From contig CM059198.1 of assembly GCA_030323885.1 (NCBI GenBank), positions 7,524,086 through 7,588,085 on the forward strand: DNA of 64,000 nucleotides, given 5' to 3'. Below the pieces are notes generated by a model, which ran no database searches, was not told the origin of the DNA, and was given only the letters and a program-made list of their open reading frames with translations. Positions 1-10,800 of this stretch are shown here, piece after piece. Position numbers and translations under genes: made by a program. The DNA is from Branchipolynoe longqiensis. Taxonomy: Eukaryota; Annelida; Polychaeta; Phyllodocida; Polynoidae. How positions within the stretch are numbered: the first letter of the stretch is position 1; each line of letters starts with the position of its first letter.

Positions 1-26
1 TGTTTAGAAACCAACAACCCTTATCG

Positions 27-397
27 GTACTGGGCGTGGTGGCCGAATCGGAAGAGTGGACACCTCATGTGTGGGAGATCGGGAGTTTAATTTCCCGTTG
101 AGTCAGAGCAGTGACTTACAAAATTGATACTTGTTACTTCCTAGTTTTCAATAGGATAGGGCAAGGACTGATTGGCTTAGTGTCAGGATTGTGTGACTGA
201 GTGGGATATCATGTCACGGTGCTGGAGGACTGGTCTTCCAGTGGGGCATATGCTTTTATGATTGATATGCCAGTGGACTGATTTCCCAGTGGGGCAGCAT
301 CATAAAGCCACCATGAGTGTGGACTGTCACAAGTCGGTATCCATCCTCATATGACCGTTGATGTTACCGGGACATAAAACTCCAGCGACCAACCTAC
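27..397 (+). mobile_element. tRNA-headed SINE (family A), near full length
   Basis: The copy starts with a tRNA-like head (GTGGCCGAATCGG, then GGGAGATCGGGAGTTTAA as a degenerate B box). It continues through the family body (AGGATAGGGCAAGGACTG, GTGGGGCAGCA) to a 3' tail resembling GACCTTAGATGTTGCTAGG followed by ACGTAAAAC. About twenty copies or fragments of this family lie in the window on both strands. The head resembles a long-variable-arm (Leu/Ser-type) tRNA, but the isotype is not certain. Part of the body around 230-290 is duplicated. It is non-autonomous and depends on LINE machinery. Confidence 0.85.
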
Positions 398-630
398 GAA
401 CACTTCTCTGTATTCAGTTTGACGTATCCTACTTGGATACCAGTGCATTTATTATACATGTGCTCCTGCCTATAAAGGTATAGCTAAATTAATGTAAGAG
501 AACCTGTTACAGGTGATGTCGTCTATTTTGTCAGGATTTGTATTTAGTTTTGTTAGTTTAATAAATGTGTTGTTATGGGATTTTAATTCCTGGGGCTAAA
601 AGGGTACTACTGGCTCTGCTTAGGTCGTTT

Positions 631-1210
631 ATGGCCCTTCACACTACAACGCTTCTCGCCGGCACGCCATCAGCGCGCAAAATATCTTCTACGCATCAAG
701 ACACGTCCAACTTTTCAGCGGTTTGGGGAAAAAGATCGGCATCAGTGCAGCGCGTTATTCGCGCGCGGCCAACGTGAGTCGACGAGTGAGGAAAAAATAA
801 ATAAAAGTCTGGCGCTACGTGCTCATATGACCTTAGATGTTGGTAGGACGTAAAACAACAAAGCAACCGTTTGGCGCAACGTGTGGAGACGACCCTCACA
901 TGCGCGTGGCGACTGCCTAGCATTCGCATAACGTTATTCCAGCGCTGTCGACGTCCTTCTGACGTCGCCATAATATTGGAACCCGCGCATTGACACGCTT
1001 TGTGGGTCATCGCGGTTTTTTGACATGCGTAAAACATTGAGCGCCCAACTACGTGTGCCACCATTTCTCGCCGACCGTCGACGTCCATCAAGGTGTACCG
1101 ATGTGTACTGATGCACGCCTAACGCGCGAGTAACGCTTCCCAACGTCTCGCCAAAAAGTGACACACGTCGACGCGCATTGGAGAGAAACATCTTAGTGTG
1201 ACAGGGCCAT
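631..1210. mobile_element. GC-rich MITE (family 2), copy A
   Basis: The left end GGCCCTTCACACTACAACG and right end TAGTGTGACAGGGCC are inverted copies, each flanked by AT. The interior is rich in CGCG and GTCGACG words and resembles the elements at 23933-24524 and 26382-26959. It contains near 826-857 a sequence matching the 3' tail of SINE family A. Open frames crossing it are not conserved and look spurious. No transposase is present. The AT|AT flanks suggest a 2-bp target duplication; the superfamily is not identified. Confidence 0.8.
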
Positions 1211-1680
1211 TAGGCCTACTCATTAAGTCGATTAGCAGTGTGTGTGATGTTATAATTTGGTCGGGCAGGGGAACGATAGCGATATTGTGTGATATTCCAA
1301 AAGCCTTAGCTCCTCCTCCACTAGGAATGTTCTGAAAGAACATTACGGAAATATTGTGCTGTGAAATAATCCAAACACCTTAGCTCCTTCTAGACTTGCA
1401 ATGTTCTGAGGGAACATTGTGAAAAGTCAACTGATGACTGTCTCCGTTACTCTTCTTACTCCCTGCTACTGAGGTGGTTCCTGACAACTGTCTGCCAGTC
1501 CCCAGCTTTAAAGTACTCTAAACAACTCATAAGGAAGGAAGGAAGACAATTCGCACAAGATTGACCGTGATAAGGTTGAGCTTTATTGGCTACAACTCTT
1601 GTTCACCTGGTAGGGACCTGCCACCCTGACTCACTTACAACCTGCTACACATACCCACATGGTTCCTGCTTACTCATATC
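1211..1680. other. Non-genic stretch with a degenerate local duplication
   Basis: No gene is seen. A segment of roughly 100 bp is repeated in degenerate form: ATATTGTG...CCAAAAGCCTTAGCTCC...AATGTTCTGAAAGAACATT near 1280-1345, again at 1350-1430, with a related stretch at 9975-10045. It may be the decayed end of an unrecognised repeat. Confidence 0.45.
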
Positions 1681-1847
1681 AAACTCAGTGCCTACAGCCC
1701 ATTGAACATGGGTCCAATGGTTGTTGCATACAGCTCAGTGTTTTTGGACTGCTTCTTTCAGTATTTATAGAGTGAGTGTGTCTACAAAGTGCAAGGAGTA
1801 TAAGGTGTCTGGGCTCACACAGCCAGCCAATCAGGTACCCCCTCCTC

Positions 1848-2437
1848 TGCTTTGGTAGCCTGTCTGATGACATCCTCATGAGGTGTCCAGTCCACCAGAG
1901 ATTCTTTTTGATCAGAAGATCTTCCATAGAGGGCAGCCCCATTCGTTCAAGTATTTCCTTATTTGTAACTTTGTCCTTCCAGGTTAACCTCATGATTGAA
2001 CGCAGATGTCGCATCATGAAGGTATGCAGCTTTTTCACCTGTTGTCTGTACACTGTCCAGGCCTCGGCTCCGTATTGTATGGTGGATAGCATGATTGCAT
2101 GGTAGATCTTACCTTTGACGCGAATGGACACATGGTGGTTGTTCCAGAGTCTCTGGCGTAGTCGGACGAAAGATGCGCTAGCCTTGGCCATCCTCCTCTG
2201 TATTTCAGCATCAATGCGTCCAGCACTTGATATAGTGCTTCCGTGAGGTTAATTCCGGAACAGAGTTCAGCTTGTTTCCTTCAACCATGATCTCCTCCTC
2301 TCGGGTTCTTGTAGAGTTGGGTTGGTACAGCACCTCAGTCTTCTTGATGTTAATCTTCAGGCCAAACTTCCCTAATGTCCCTAATGTATGATGAATGTCC
2401 CTAATGTATGATGAATGGCTGGTGTGCTTGCCGTGCG
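1848..2437 (-). pseudogene. Non-LTR retrotransposon (LINE) reverse-transcriptase C-terminal fragment
   Basis: Read on the minus strand, this encodes the region after the catalytic RT core: a segment ending FGLKINIKKTEV, then AKASASFVRLRQRLW, YGAEAWTVY, LHTFMMRHLRSI, DKVTNKEILERMGLPS and WTGHLMRMSSDRLPK. This run is typical of the endonuclease/RT ORF2 of RTE-like LINEs, between the RT domain and the ORF end. A frameshift separates the KKTEV part (about 2290-2360) from the rest, and a short duplication lies near 2380-2415. The 3' end is cut at RLPK, where another copy (22445-22680) continues. The upstream half of the LINE is absent because the giant palindrome begins at about 2446. It is a dead fragment. 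Confidence 0.85.
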
Positions 2438-2939
2438 GTCCTGTTGTCAGGTAGAGGCCACGTCTTGGATTTCAAAACGTCTTGAAAAATCAAGACGTTT
2501 TGAAAAACCAAGACAGTTTACATATAGAAACAAATAGGGGTGACCTGTCACAGTCTGCCACTACTTTAATATTGAGGATGGAACCTAACAAAATACATCA
2601 TTAAAATGGCTATAAGTAGCTCTTCAAAGTTTCTATGAAGAAAATGCTCCTGTCTATAGTATGTTCATAATATTCAATTAAAACTACATTAAAATAAAGA
2701 GATAATCTTATTTTGCCTATAACATTGTGCTGTTTTTATTCTGGAATTAGTCATTTTTACTGGTGAAACACCATGGTCTATTTAAACCAGTATTTTTCTT
2801 AGAATCAAAATCCTGGACATAGTTAATGAGAAATAACCAACAATATGAACAAATCATGATGAATAGCATCATATATGCCATTACTCTAATGTACACAGGC
2901 AGATGGGTTGTTGTTTTAGCAGTCTACTACACAAGGATG

Positions 2940-3000
2940 GCCACTGGAGTTGGGTGTGGGTGTGGGTTGGGTGTGGGTGTGGGTGTGGGTGAAAAGTGGG
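2940..3000 (+). repeat. GGGTGT minisatellite in left arm
   Basis: Tandem GGGTGTGGGTGT-type units. The complement occurs in the right arm at about 7118-7170 as CACACCCACA units. Confidence 0.8.
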
Positions 3001-3039
3001 ATTTCTCTCTGTGTGGTATATCCACCATACAATATGTGT

Positions 3040-3450
3040 ATGTGCATATACAGACAGAATATACATGTATATATATAATGCATATATATATATATATATG
3101 CATATATAGGCATAATTATAAAGATATAGTGATATACACGCATATATGTGCATATATGTGCATTAATGAATATGTACACATATATACATGTAGATATGTA
3201 TATATACACATACATATGCGTATATATACGCATATATATGCATATATACGGATATATAAGCATATATACACATATATATGCATATATAGATATATACGCA
3301 TATATATATGTGTATATTTGCACATATATACACATACATACATGTAGGTATGTATATACACACATATATACACATATATACATGTATATATGGGCATCTA
3401 TATGTGCATATATATGTGCATATATATACATAAATGTATGGATGTATGGA
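3040..3450. repeat. Long TA/TG-rich microsatellite, left arm
   Basis: Alternating CATATATATG and TATACACATA words over about 400 bp. Open frames here encode only Tyr/Ile/His/Met low-complexity peptides and are artefacts. The mirrored tract is at 6690-7080. Confidence 0.9.
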
Positions 3451-3940
3451 TATACTGGTACTGGTAGTACCCCTATCCTCAAACTTAAAAACAAGGTTTG
3501 GCAGCAGTCATGGCTCAATGACCATGACCCACATCCCCACTAAGTTTTTCAGTTAGTCAGTTTACAGATGCATCCCCACCCTAGCTTCTTTGTGTTGGTG
3601 TCACCCTGTCAGCCATATAGACCAGGTTAGTGGTAGTCATGCATGGTTGCCCCACCTGACACCTCCCCCACCACCCACACACACAAAGTAAGACAATAGC
3701 CACACAGCAACACTGGTCTGCCATCCACACCCCCACCAGCCCACTTGTAGCCACACCATGCTGGTCAATGATGATGTGGTGATATTTATTTAAATTTTAT
3801 TTTTATTTAAATTGATTTATTTATTATCCTTACTTTTTAATTTTTTTCAGATTATTTCTATCCATATTATTTGCTCATTATTCACATGCTGTCAGGACCT
3901 CCCAGCATTCTGCCACCAATTGGACCACTCCAGGATTAGC

Positions 3941-4020
3941 AGTTCCTCTATAACTCAGATGGCAGAGTGTTGGTCTCAAGATCAGAGGGTAACTGGTTCG
4001 AATCTTGGAACTAGAATACT
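3941..4020 (+). repeat. tRNA-like sequence in left arm
   Basis: The stretch AGTTCCTCTATAACTCAGATGG... followed by GTAACTGGTTCGAATC has an A-box-like and a B-box-like (GGTTCGAATC) block at tRNA spacing. The T stem and acceptor pairing are poor, so it is a tRNA pseudogene or SINE head rather than a working tRNA. The mirrored copy is at about 6143-6220 on the minus strand. Confidence 0.6.
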
Positions 4021-4084
4021 TTTTTTGTAAAGAATGTCTTAATAATTTTTTTTTTAAATGCATAATTATATTAATATTAGTCAA

Positions 4085-4688
4085 ATTTACCGGGCTCGAC
4101 TTTACCTCGGGTCGACTTTACCCCGGGTCGACTTTAGCCCAGCTCGACTTTACCCCGGTTCGAGTTTACCCCGGCTCGACTTGACGTTACCCGCCTCGAC
4201 TTTACCCGGCTCGATGTGACAAGCCTCGATGTTACCTGGCTCGACGTGACCCGTCTCGATGTTACCCACCTCAACGTTACCCACCTCAATGTTTCCTACC
4301 TCGAGATTACCCACCTCGACATTACCCGCCTAAACGTTACCCGACCCAACTTTACCCAACCCGACTTTACCTGACCCAACTTTACCCGACCCGACTTCAC
4401 CCGACCTGAGTTCACCCGACCACACTTTACCCGACCACACTTTACCCGACCACACTTTACCCAGCCTGACTTTACCTCACCTCACTTTACCTGACCCGAG
4501 ATTACCTGACCCGAGTTTACCCGACCCAACTTTACCCGACCACACTTTACCCGACCACACTTTACCTGACCACACTATACCTGACCCGACTTTACCTCAG
4601 CTCACTTTATCTGACCCGAGTTTACCTGAGACGAGTATACCCGACCCAACATTACCCGACCTACTGTTACCCACCTGGACTTTACGCT
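4085..4688. repeat. 15-16 bp tandem array, inward orientation 1
   Basis: Units of the form CTCGACTTTACCCGG and ACCCGACCACACTTT repeat for about 600 bp. They are the reverse complement of the GGGTAAAGTCGAG units on the other side. They vary internally: a CTCGACxTTACC subtype at the ends and an ACCCGAC subtype in the middle. Confidence 0.9.
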
Positions 4689-4772
4689 GAGGCAGGTAAC
4701 GTTGAGGCGGGTAACGTCGAGGCGGGTAACATCGAGGCGGGTAACGTCGAGGCGGGTAATGTCGAGGCCGGT
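4689..4772. repeat. 15-bp tandem array, orientation 2, first part
   Basis: GAGGCGGGTAACGTC units begin directly after the orientation switch at about 4688 and are interrupted by a small palindromic element at 4773. Confidence 0.85.
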
Positions 4773-5216
4773 AAAGGCCCTGTCACATTACGGCGTATGG
4801 CGGGAGCGTATTGAAAACCTACGTAGGTCCTGCGCGTGCCGGCCTATGATGACATTTGGTGACCTTTCGGGTGGTTTTGAGCGTATGTGGAACCTACGAG
4901 GAGTGTATGAGGAGCGTATGGGGAGCGTGCTGTGACATTTTTTGACAGTATGGGCCATACGCCCTCATAGGTCGAGTTTTTTTTAGCATGCACAAACAAA
5001 TTTGGACGGACGGATTTATGAAAGCGTATGGCGGCGTATGCCTCATACGCTTCACATAAGCCGGCATCTGGCGGCATCTGGCGGCGTATGAGTAGCGTAT
5101 GAGTAGCGTATACGTAGCGTATGAGTAGCGTATACGGCGTATGCCGACGTATATGTCGTAACGCGCCTACGCCGCCATACGCTCCCGCAAAAAACCCTAA
5201 TGTGACAGCCCCTTAA
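4773..5216. mobile_element. GC-rich palindromic MITE inside the 15-bp array
   Basis: The ends AAGGCCCTGTCACATTA and TAATGTGACAGCCCCTT are inverted repeats, and the subterminal GGCGTATGGCGGGAGCGTA pairs with TACGCTCCCGC at the other end. The interior is full of GCGTATGAGTA and CGGCGTATG words. The terminal GGCCCTGTCAC resembles MITE family 2, but the interior differs. It splits the 15-bp array, so it inserted after that array formed. Confidence 0.8.
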
Positions 5217-5998
5217 GGTCGAGGTGGGTAACGTCGAGGCGGGTAACGTCGAGGCGGGTAATGTCGAGGCGGGTAATGTCGAGGCGGGTAACATCGAGGC
5301 GGGTAACATCGATGTGGGTAACGTCGAGGCGGGTAACGTCGAGGCGGGTAACGTCGAGGCGGGTAACGTCGAGGTGGGTAACGTTGAGGCAGGTTATGTC
5401 GAGGCGGGTAACGTCGAGGCGCGTAATGTTGAGGCGGGTAATGTTGACTCGGGTAACGTCGAGGCGGGTAACGTCGTGCCTCGAGGTGGGTAGCGTCGAG
5501 GCGGGTAAAGTCGAGGCGGGTAACGTCAAGGCGCGTAACGTCGAGGCGGGTAACATTGAGGCGGGTAGCGTCGAGGCGAGTAACGTCGAGGCGGGTAACG
5601 TCGAGGCGGGTAACGTCGAGGCGGGTAACGTCGAGGCGGGTAACGTCGAGGCGGGTAACATCGAGGCAGGTAACATCGAGGCATGTAACGTCAAGGCGGG
5701 TAACGTCGAGGCGTGTAACGTCGAGGTGGGTAACGTCGAGGCGGGTAACGTCGAGGTGGGTAACGTCGAGCGGGGTAAAGTGTAGTCGGGTAAAGTCATG
5801 TCGGGTGAACTCGGGTCGGGTGAACTCGGGTCAGGTGAAGTCAGGTCAGGTGAAGTCGGGTCGAGTGAAGTCGGGTGGGGTGAAGTCGAGTCAGGTGAAG
5901 ACGAGTCGGGTAAAATTGACCTGGGTAAAGCTGATCCGGGTAAAGCAGAGCCGGGTAAACCTGAGCCGTGTAAAGTAGAGCCGGGTAAAGCCCAGTCA
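5217..5998. repeat. 15-bp tandem array, orientation 2, main part
   Basis: About 50 units of GGTAACGTCGAGGCG and variants. Towards the right end the units become GTGAAGTCGGGTCGG and GGTAAAGCTGATCCG types, mirroring the subtype order of the left array. Because the unit is a multiple of three, all frames stay open and give peptides of NVEAG or TSRRV repeats; these are not genes. Confidence 0.9.
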
Positions 5999-6142
5999 TC
6001 GAAGTAATATATAATAAATATCAGATTAATCACGAACGCTTAACTATTCCTCCGCAAATTTATATTCGTATAATTCTTATACCTCAAATAATTATGCATT
6101 ACAAAAAAAAGTAGTATGACATTCTTTTAAAAAAAAGTATTG

Positions 6143-6220
6143 CAGTTCCAAGATTCGAACTGGTTACCCTCTGATCTTGAGACCAACACTCTGCCATCTG
6201 AGCTACAGAGGAACTGCTAA
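6143..6220 (-). repeat. tRNA-like sequence in right arm
   Basis: Inverted counterpart of the left-arm tRNA-like block, with GTAGCTCAGATGG as A-box-like and GTTCGAATC as B-box-like segments on the minus strand. Acceptor and T-stem pairing is poor. Confidence 0.6.
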
Positions 6221-6689
6221 ACCCAGAGGGGTCCAATTGGTGGGAGGTCCTGACAGCATGTGAATAATGAGCAAACAGTATGGATAGAAATAATCTGAAA
6301 ACAATTAAAAAGTAAGGATAATAAATAAATCAATTTAAATATAAATAAAATAAAATTTAAATAAATATCACCACATCATCATTGACCAGCATGGTGTGGC
6401 TACAGGTGGGCTGGTGGGGGTGTGGATTGCAGACCAGTGTTGCTGTCTTACTTTGTGTGTGTGGGTGGTGGGGGAGGTGTCAGGTGGGGCAACCATGCAT
6501 GACTACCACTAACCTGGTCTATATGGCTGGCAGGGTTACACCAACACAAAGAAGCTAGGGTGGGGATGCATCTGTAAACTGACTAACTGAAAAACTTAGT
6601 GGGGATGTGGGTCATGGTCATTGAGCCATGACTGTTGCCAAACCTTGTTTTTAAGTTTGAGGATAGGGGTACTACCAGTACCAGTATAT

Positions 6690-7080
6690 CCATACATATA
6701 TGTATATATATGCACATATAGATGTCCATATATACACATATATACACATATATATATGTGTATATATGTGTGTATATACATACCTACATGTATGTATGTG
6801 TATATATGTGCATATATACACATATATATACACATATATACACATACATGCACATATATATGCGCATATATGTATATATGCATATATATGTGTATATATT
6901 TATATATGCGTATATATACGCATATATATGTGTATATATGCATATATATGCACATATATCCACATATATGCGTGTATATCACTATAATTATGCCTATATA
7001 TGCATATATATATGTATATGCATATATATATATATACATGTATATGTCTGTCTGTATATGCACATACACATATACTGCAT
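6690..7080. repeat. Long TA/TG-rich microsatellite, right arm
   Basis: Inverted counterpart of 3040-3450, with the same CATATATATG/TGTATATATG word set. Encoded peptides are low complexity. Confidence 0.9.
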
Positions 7081-7682
7081 GGTGGATATACCACACAGAA
7101 GAGAAATCTCACTTTGCACCCACACCCACACACACACCCACACCACACACACCCAACACCAACACCCAGCTCCAGAGGCCATCCTTGTGTAGTAGACTGC
7201 TAAAACAACAACCCATCTGCCTGTGTACATTAGACTAATGGCATATATGATACTATTCATCATGATTTGTTCATATTGTTGGTTATTTCTCATTAACTAT
7301 GTCCAGGATTTTGATTCTAAGAAAAAGACTTGTTTAAATAGACCATGGTGTTTCACCAGTAAAAATGACTAATTCCAGAATAAAAACAGCACAATGTTAT
7401 AGGCAAAATAAGATAATCTCTTTATTTTAATGTAGTTTTAATTGAATATTATGAACATACTACACACATGAGCATTTTCTTCACATGTACTTTGAAGAGC
7501 TACTTATAGCCATTTTAATGATATATTTTGTTAGGTTCCATCTTCAATATTAAAGTAGTGGCAGACTGTGACAGGCAACCCCTATTGGTTTCTACATGTA
7601 AACTGGCTTGGTTTTTCAGAACGTCTTGCTTTTTCAAGAGGTTTTGAAATCCAAGTCGTAGCCCCTACCTGGTTGTAACAAG

Positions 7683-8460
7683 TAGTTGTCATACAATTAC
7701 AGTAAATATATGTAGATGCTCCCACTCAATTTGCACCCTTCCCGGTGAATGGAGGGAACATTTTTGTAATAAGTAACAGTATATTTTTATCGGGACATCA
7801 TATCACAATCACGGTCACTGTGCATCATAACATTTAGACATAGCTTTCTTATGTCACACAGCGAGTGGGCACTCATTGCTTCTCTGTTACATAACAATGG
7901 TCCCCAACTCCGTCGCCCAAGATATTAATGTTTTTCGCCAACTCGTCTACTGTATATTTTTACAATTGGTTGTAATGCTTTGCATTGCATCTGATTCGCC
8001 ACAGTGGGAGGGGGGGGAGGCCTCTGACTCTGTCACCTCTGCCTCACCTGACTCAGACTTTCACATCTCCGCGAAGCACATCTCTGATGCTTGTCCATCT
8101 CCGCTGTAAATAAGCCGGATGGAGTGGGCACCTCACAAACAACACCAACCGACTACAACCCCGGTCCAGGAGCCCCATCAATCCTGGACCACCAACACCA
8201 TGGCAAAGACTTGGAGGACCAGCACTCCGCCTGCGGTCCTAGTGCTGACGACACCGGTTCCCGCTTTGTTCACCGGTACCAGAGGCACAGGGCTGCGGGC
8301 CCCAAATGTGCTGCCACATGACAAGCCGCTGCCACACTTGTACCCGACACCCCCCTCCAAGAGCCATTCACTCTCCTCCTGCCACCGCAGAAGAAGAACA
8401 ACAAAGAAGACATCAACAAAAAACAGGCCGTTTTAATGGTTACCATTTTCAATGGTACAG
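7683..8460. other. Unassigned region with short open frames
   Basis: Short plus-strand frames at 7876-8109 (77 aa) and 8119-8436 (105 aa) overlap here. The second is rich in Thr, Pro and Ser and ends in a basic stretch. I recognise no domain, start context or splice pattern, so no gene is claimed. Base composition (GC-richer, without obvious repeats) differs from the flanks. Confidence 0.3.
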
Positions 8461-8599
8461 TTCTGCAGCCAGCGAGCTATAGGTCACAAAACCCATATCA
8501 AGTCAAGTGAAATCACTACCTTCACGACACCTCCTGCTGCTGACTACACTTCTCTTCTCACCGCCCACCCATCCGCTTTGTTACTTACTTTGTACTTAC

Positions 8600-8960
8600 T
8601 TTAACTTACAACACTAGGGCTGAGGTATTTTAGGGACCTCCTCGCTCTCCTGTTCTTTGTACCTGTATAATTGTTTTCCTCCAATAAACACTCTCTCCCC
8701 ATAATCTGCATGTCTCTCCCTCATTTTTTTGTTCTTGGTAAATATATTTATTCTGCTGAATAAGTCTTTTGTCAGTGCCAAAGCATGGGTCTTCGGGCCA
8801 TTTTTCAATTCAGGGTTATTTACACAAAAGGTATATAGAATAAGGTATACAATAACTGTTGAATAGACATTTTGCAACATGTAACACAATGAAATTATGT
8901 AACCCAAACATTCCATAGCAATATGGTATCAGTAGTGTTATAGATCAATATTAGTCAGAC
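8600..8960 (-). repeat. Dispersed repeat, copy 1
   Basis: Read on the minus strand this matches 51330-51580 plus: shared words include CTGACTAATATTGATC, ACCATATTGCTATGGAA and AAATAACCCTGAATTGAA. Shorter related pieces lie at 30700-30790 and 46470-46580. The family is unidentified; no ORF of note. Confidence 0.6.
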
Positions 8961-9077
8961 CAATGTGAGTATTTACATAGTATTTAGAATGTAAGCAGAA
9001 GTTATCTTATGTTTTCATTTGGTAAAGTTGTAGTCAGTTTTAATGTTCAGTTGCAGTTAGCAGGGTGGTATATAAAT

Positions 9078-9316
9078 GAAGAGTTCAGATGCAAAACCAT
9101 GTAAACGCCAATCAAGAAATGTAGTTTAAATCAAAGATTATTACCTAAAAATAATTTAAATTCCGACTAATTCCACTTTTCATATCATCACATGGTTATG
9201 GAGCAATGAATAAAAGAGTAAGAATATGAAAAGAATTAACTTGTTGAGGGCTTGATTCCAATGTTTGTCTCCATTTTTGGATTGGCGTTTACGTGGTTTT
9301 GCGCCTGAACTGTTCA
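9078..9316. mobile_element. MITE family 3, copy 1
   Basis: The 5' GAAGAGTTCAGATGCAAAAC and 3' GTTTTGCGCCTGAACTGTTC are inverted repeats, extended inward by CATGTAAACGCCAATC against GATTGGCGTTTACGTGG. The element is about 240 bp, AT-rich and non-coding. Other copies are at 29127, 29856 and 48308. Confidence 0.8.
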
Positions 9317-9385
9317 AATGTCAATTTGTTAGAAATAGTCTAGTGTTACTCTAGTGTAGTTAGTTATATGAGTTTATGAATTACC

Positions 9386-9540
9386 TTGTTGGGGTGGGGT
9401 TGTTAATAATACACTGGACCAGCTGTGCCCAGTGAAGCAGTTATGTTAGTTTATAAAGTATGTTGTTGGGGTGGGGTTGTTAATAATACACTGGACCAGC
9501 TCTGATCAGTGAAGCAGTGGGACCAATCCCAGTGCATTTA
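9386..9540. repeat. 77-bp direct duplication
   Basis: TTGTTGGGGTGGGGTTGTTA...AATACACTGGACCAGCT occurs at 9386 and again at 9463, each followed by a CAGTGAAGCAGT variant. Confidence 0.8.
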
Positions 9541-10060
9541 GGTCTTAAATTTTACATTTGTATTTGGACTGTCAAATGTCTCTCAATTTGGGTGGGAGGC
9601 TGCAGATGTTAAATACCTCTCCCGACCTCCCGATGGGTTATTCAATTTAAGCCCAATCTCCCGCTTTAAAAAGAAATCTATCGATATATCTTGACAGTTG
9701 GAGTCTCAACTGATGAGCATGTGCCATGAATTCTATTTGTTTTATTTATTTCGCTAGTGGTACATGAGATTATTCAGATACATGGAGTTATTTCCAAATT
9801 TTTATTTAATTTGTTCATGTTTTATGGTGCAATAAATTGGCACTGATAAACATTTGTCACCTGATGTTGAACGCATGTGTGAATGGCGTAAAAGCTGATT
9901 TCACGCATAGTCTCTCCCCCATGAGAATTTCCAAATATTAACAGGTATGATCCCCTTGTCTGGCCAAATCATGAACATATCGCACTGTGTGAGAATCCAA
10001 AAACCTCAGCCACTCTACTACTTGCAATATTCAGAGGGAGCATTATGCATGTTAGCATAA
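9541..10060. other. Non-genic stretch
   Basis: AT-rich, no recognisable gene or repeat end. A stretch at 9975-10045 resembles the duplicated sequence at 1280-1430. Confidence 0.4.
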
Positions 10061-10298
10061 CATGGCTAATTCATGGCGGAGACTTGACAACTACATGAAA
10101 CGCCGATGCACCACCACCCACGCCCCCTGTACTGAACCGATAACACTAATCCAACCCGGCAGCCACTGCGCCACCTTGAGGAACCGCCACGCGTCGAATA
10201 CACAAACTGCAGAGACTCTACTAGATGGTGACACAAGGCTTTCACCCATTTCAAACTAACAAGCGATTTGAAACTCCCCACAGCCGTTTAAGTCACCA

Positions 10299-10400
10299 TC
10301 AGCACCACATCACCACCTTTCTTCTCCCACCCACCCACACCTCAAAAGGGATCATACACGGGTGGAGTTGAGGGTTTGAGTCCTGCCGGGTCACACCAGA
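10299..10400 (-). repeat. Short dispersed repeat shared with 47845-47930
   Basis: On the minus strand a CCGGCAGGACTCAAACC block followed by GAGGTGTGGGTGGGTGGG matches the plus strand at 47845-47930 (CCGGGCTCGAACC... and AGGTGTGGGTGGGTGGGC). The GACTCAAACC/GCTCGAACC block looks like the complement of a tRNA B box, so this may be a tRNA-derived repeat. Confidence 0.4.
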
Positions 10401-10800
10401 ATGAAGACTGAGGGCACGGGAGATCTTGATGAACGTACAGTCAACCATAATGTACTTGCTGGTTCTTTCCATGTTAGAAAATAAAAAAAACACTATAAAC
10501 CACTACTGTCGCCGCCTTCGTGAATTATGGAAATCTCACACACATCCCCCTAACCCATTCTGCCAAGATTCCCGTCACACATGCTGAGCTAATGTATGTT
10601 TGAATGCGCCAAGTTGCTACTGAATAGGTCCCGACACAGCCATATTCCCCACACTAGTGCCCGCTAAATCCCAAACCTGCCGCTATGGGAGGGACGAGAT
10701 GGGGGGCGAGCTGTCCGGTCGATGGGAGGAGCGGGCCAGCCAACGAACATAATCTTCACCTATGAACCTAGCAAATATTATCGGTCACTCTCAGAATATA

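Larger units (their letters stand above)
2446..7682. mobile_element. Giant palindromic (foldback-like) element
   Basis: The left arm (about 2446-4085) and right arm (about 6000-7682) are inverted copies, matching in order: outer GTCTTGGATTTCAAAACG, a low-copy segment, a GGGTGT minisatellite, a long TATATG/CATATA microsatellite, a low-copy segment and a tRNA-like sequence. Between them lies a core of 15-bp repeats that also reverses orientation at about 4688. The arms differ by many substitutions and indels; the right arm has about 100 extra bp near 6010-6110. No transposase ORF is present. The organisation resembles Foldback elements, whose TIRs contain tandem repeats, but the sequence family is not one I recognise. 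Confidence 0.8.

Noticed and set aside
2826..3543. Long Tyr/Ile/His-rich open frames on both strands
   Set aside because: They are translations of a TATATG/CATATA microsatellite; the same happens at 6596-7293 in the mirrored arm.
5197..6033. Frame of 278 aa and shorter NVEAG/TSRRV repeat frames
   Set aside because: The 15-bp unit is a multiple of three, so every frame stays open; no start, domain or conservation.
8119..8436. Host gene of 105 aa
   Set aside because: Biased Thr/Pro/Ser composition and overlapping alternative frames; no family recognised.
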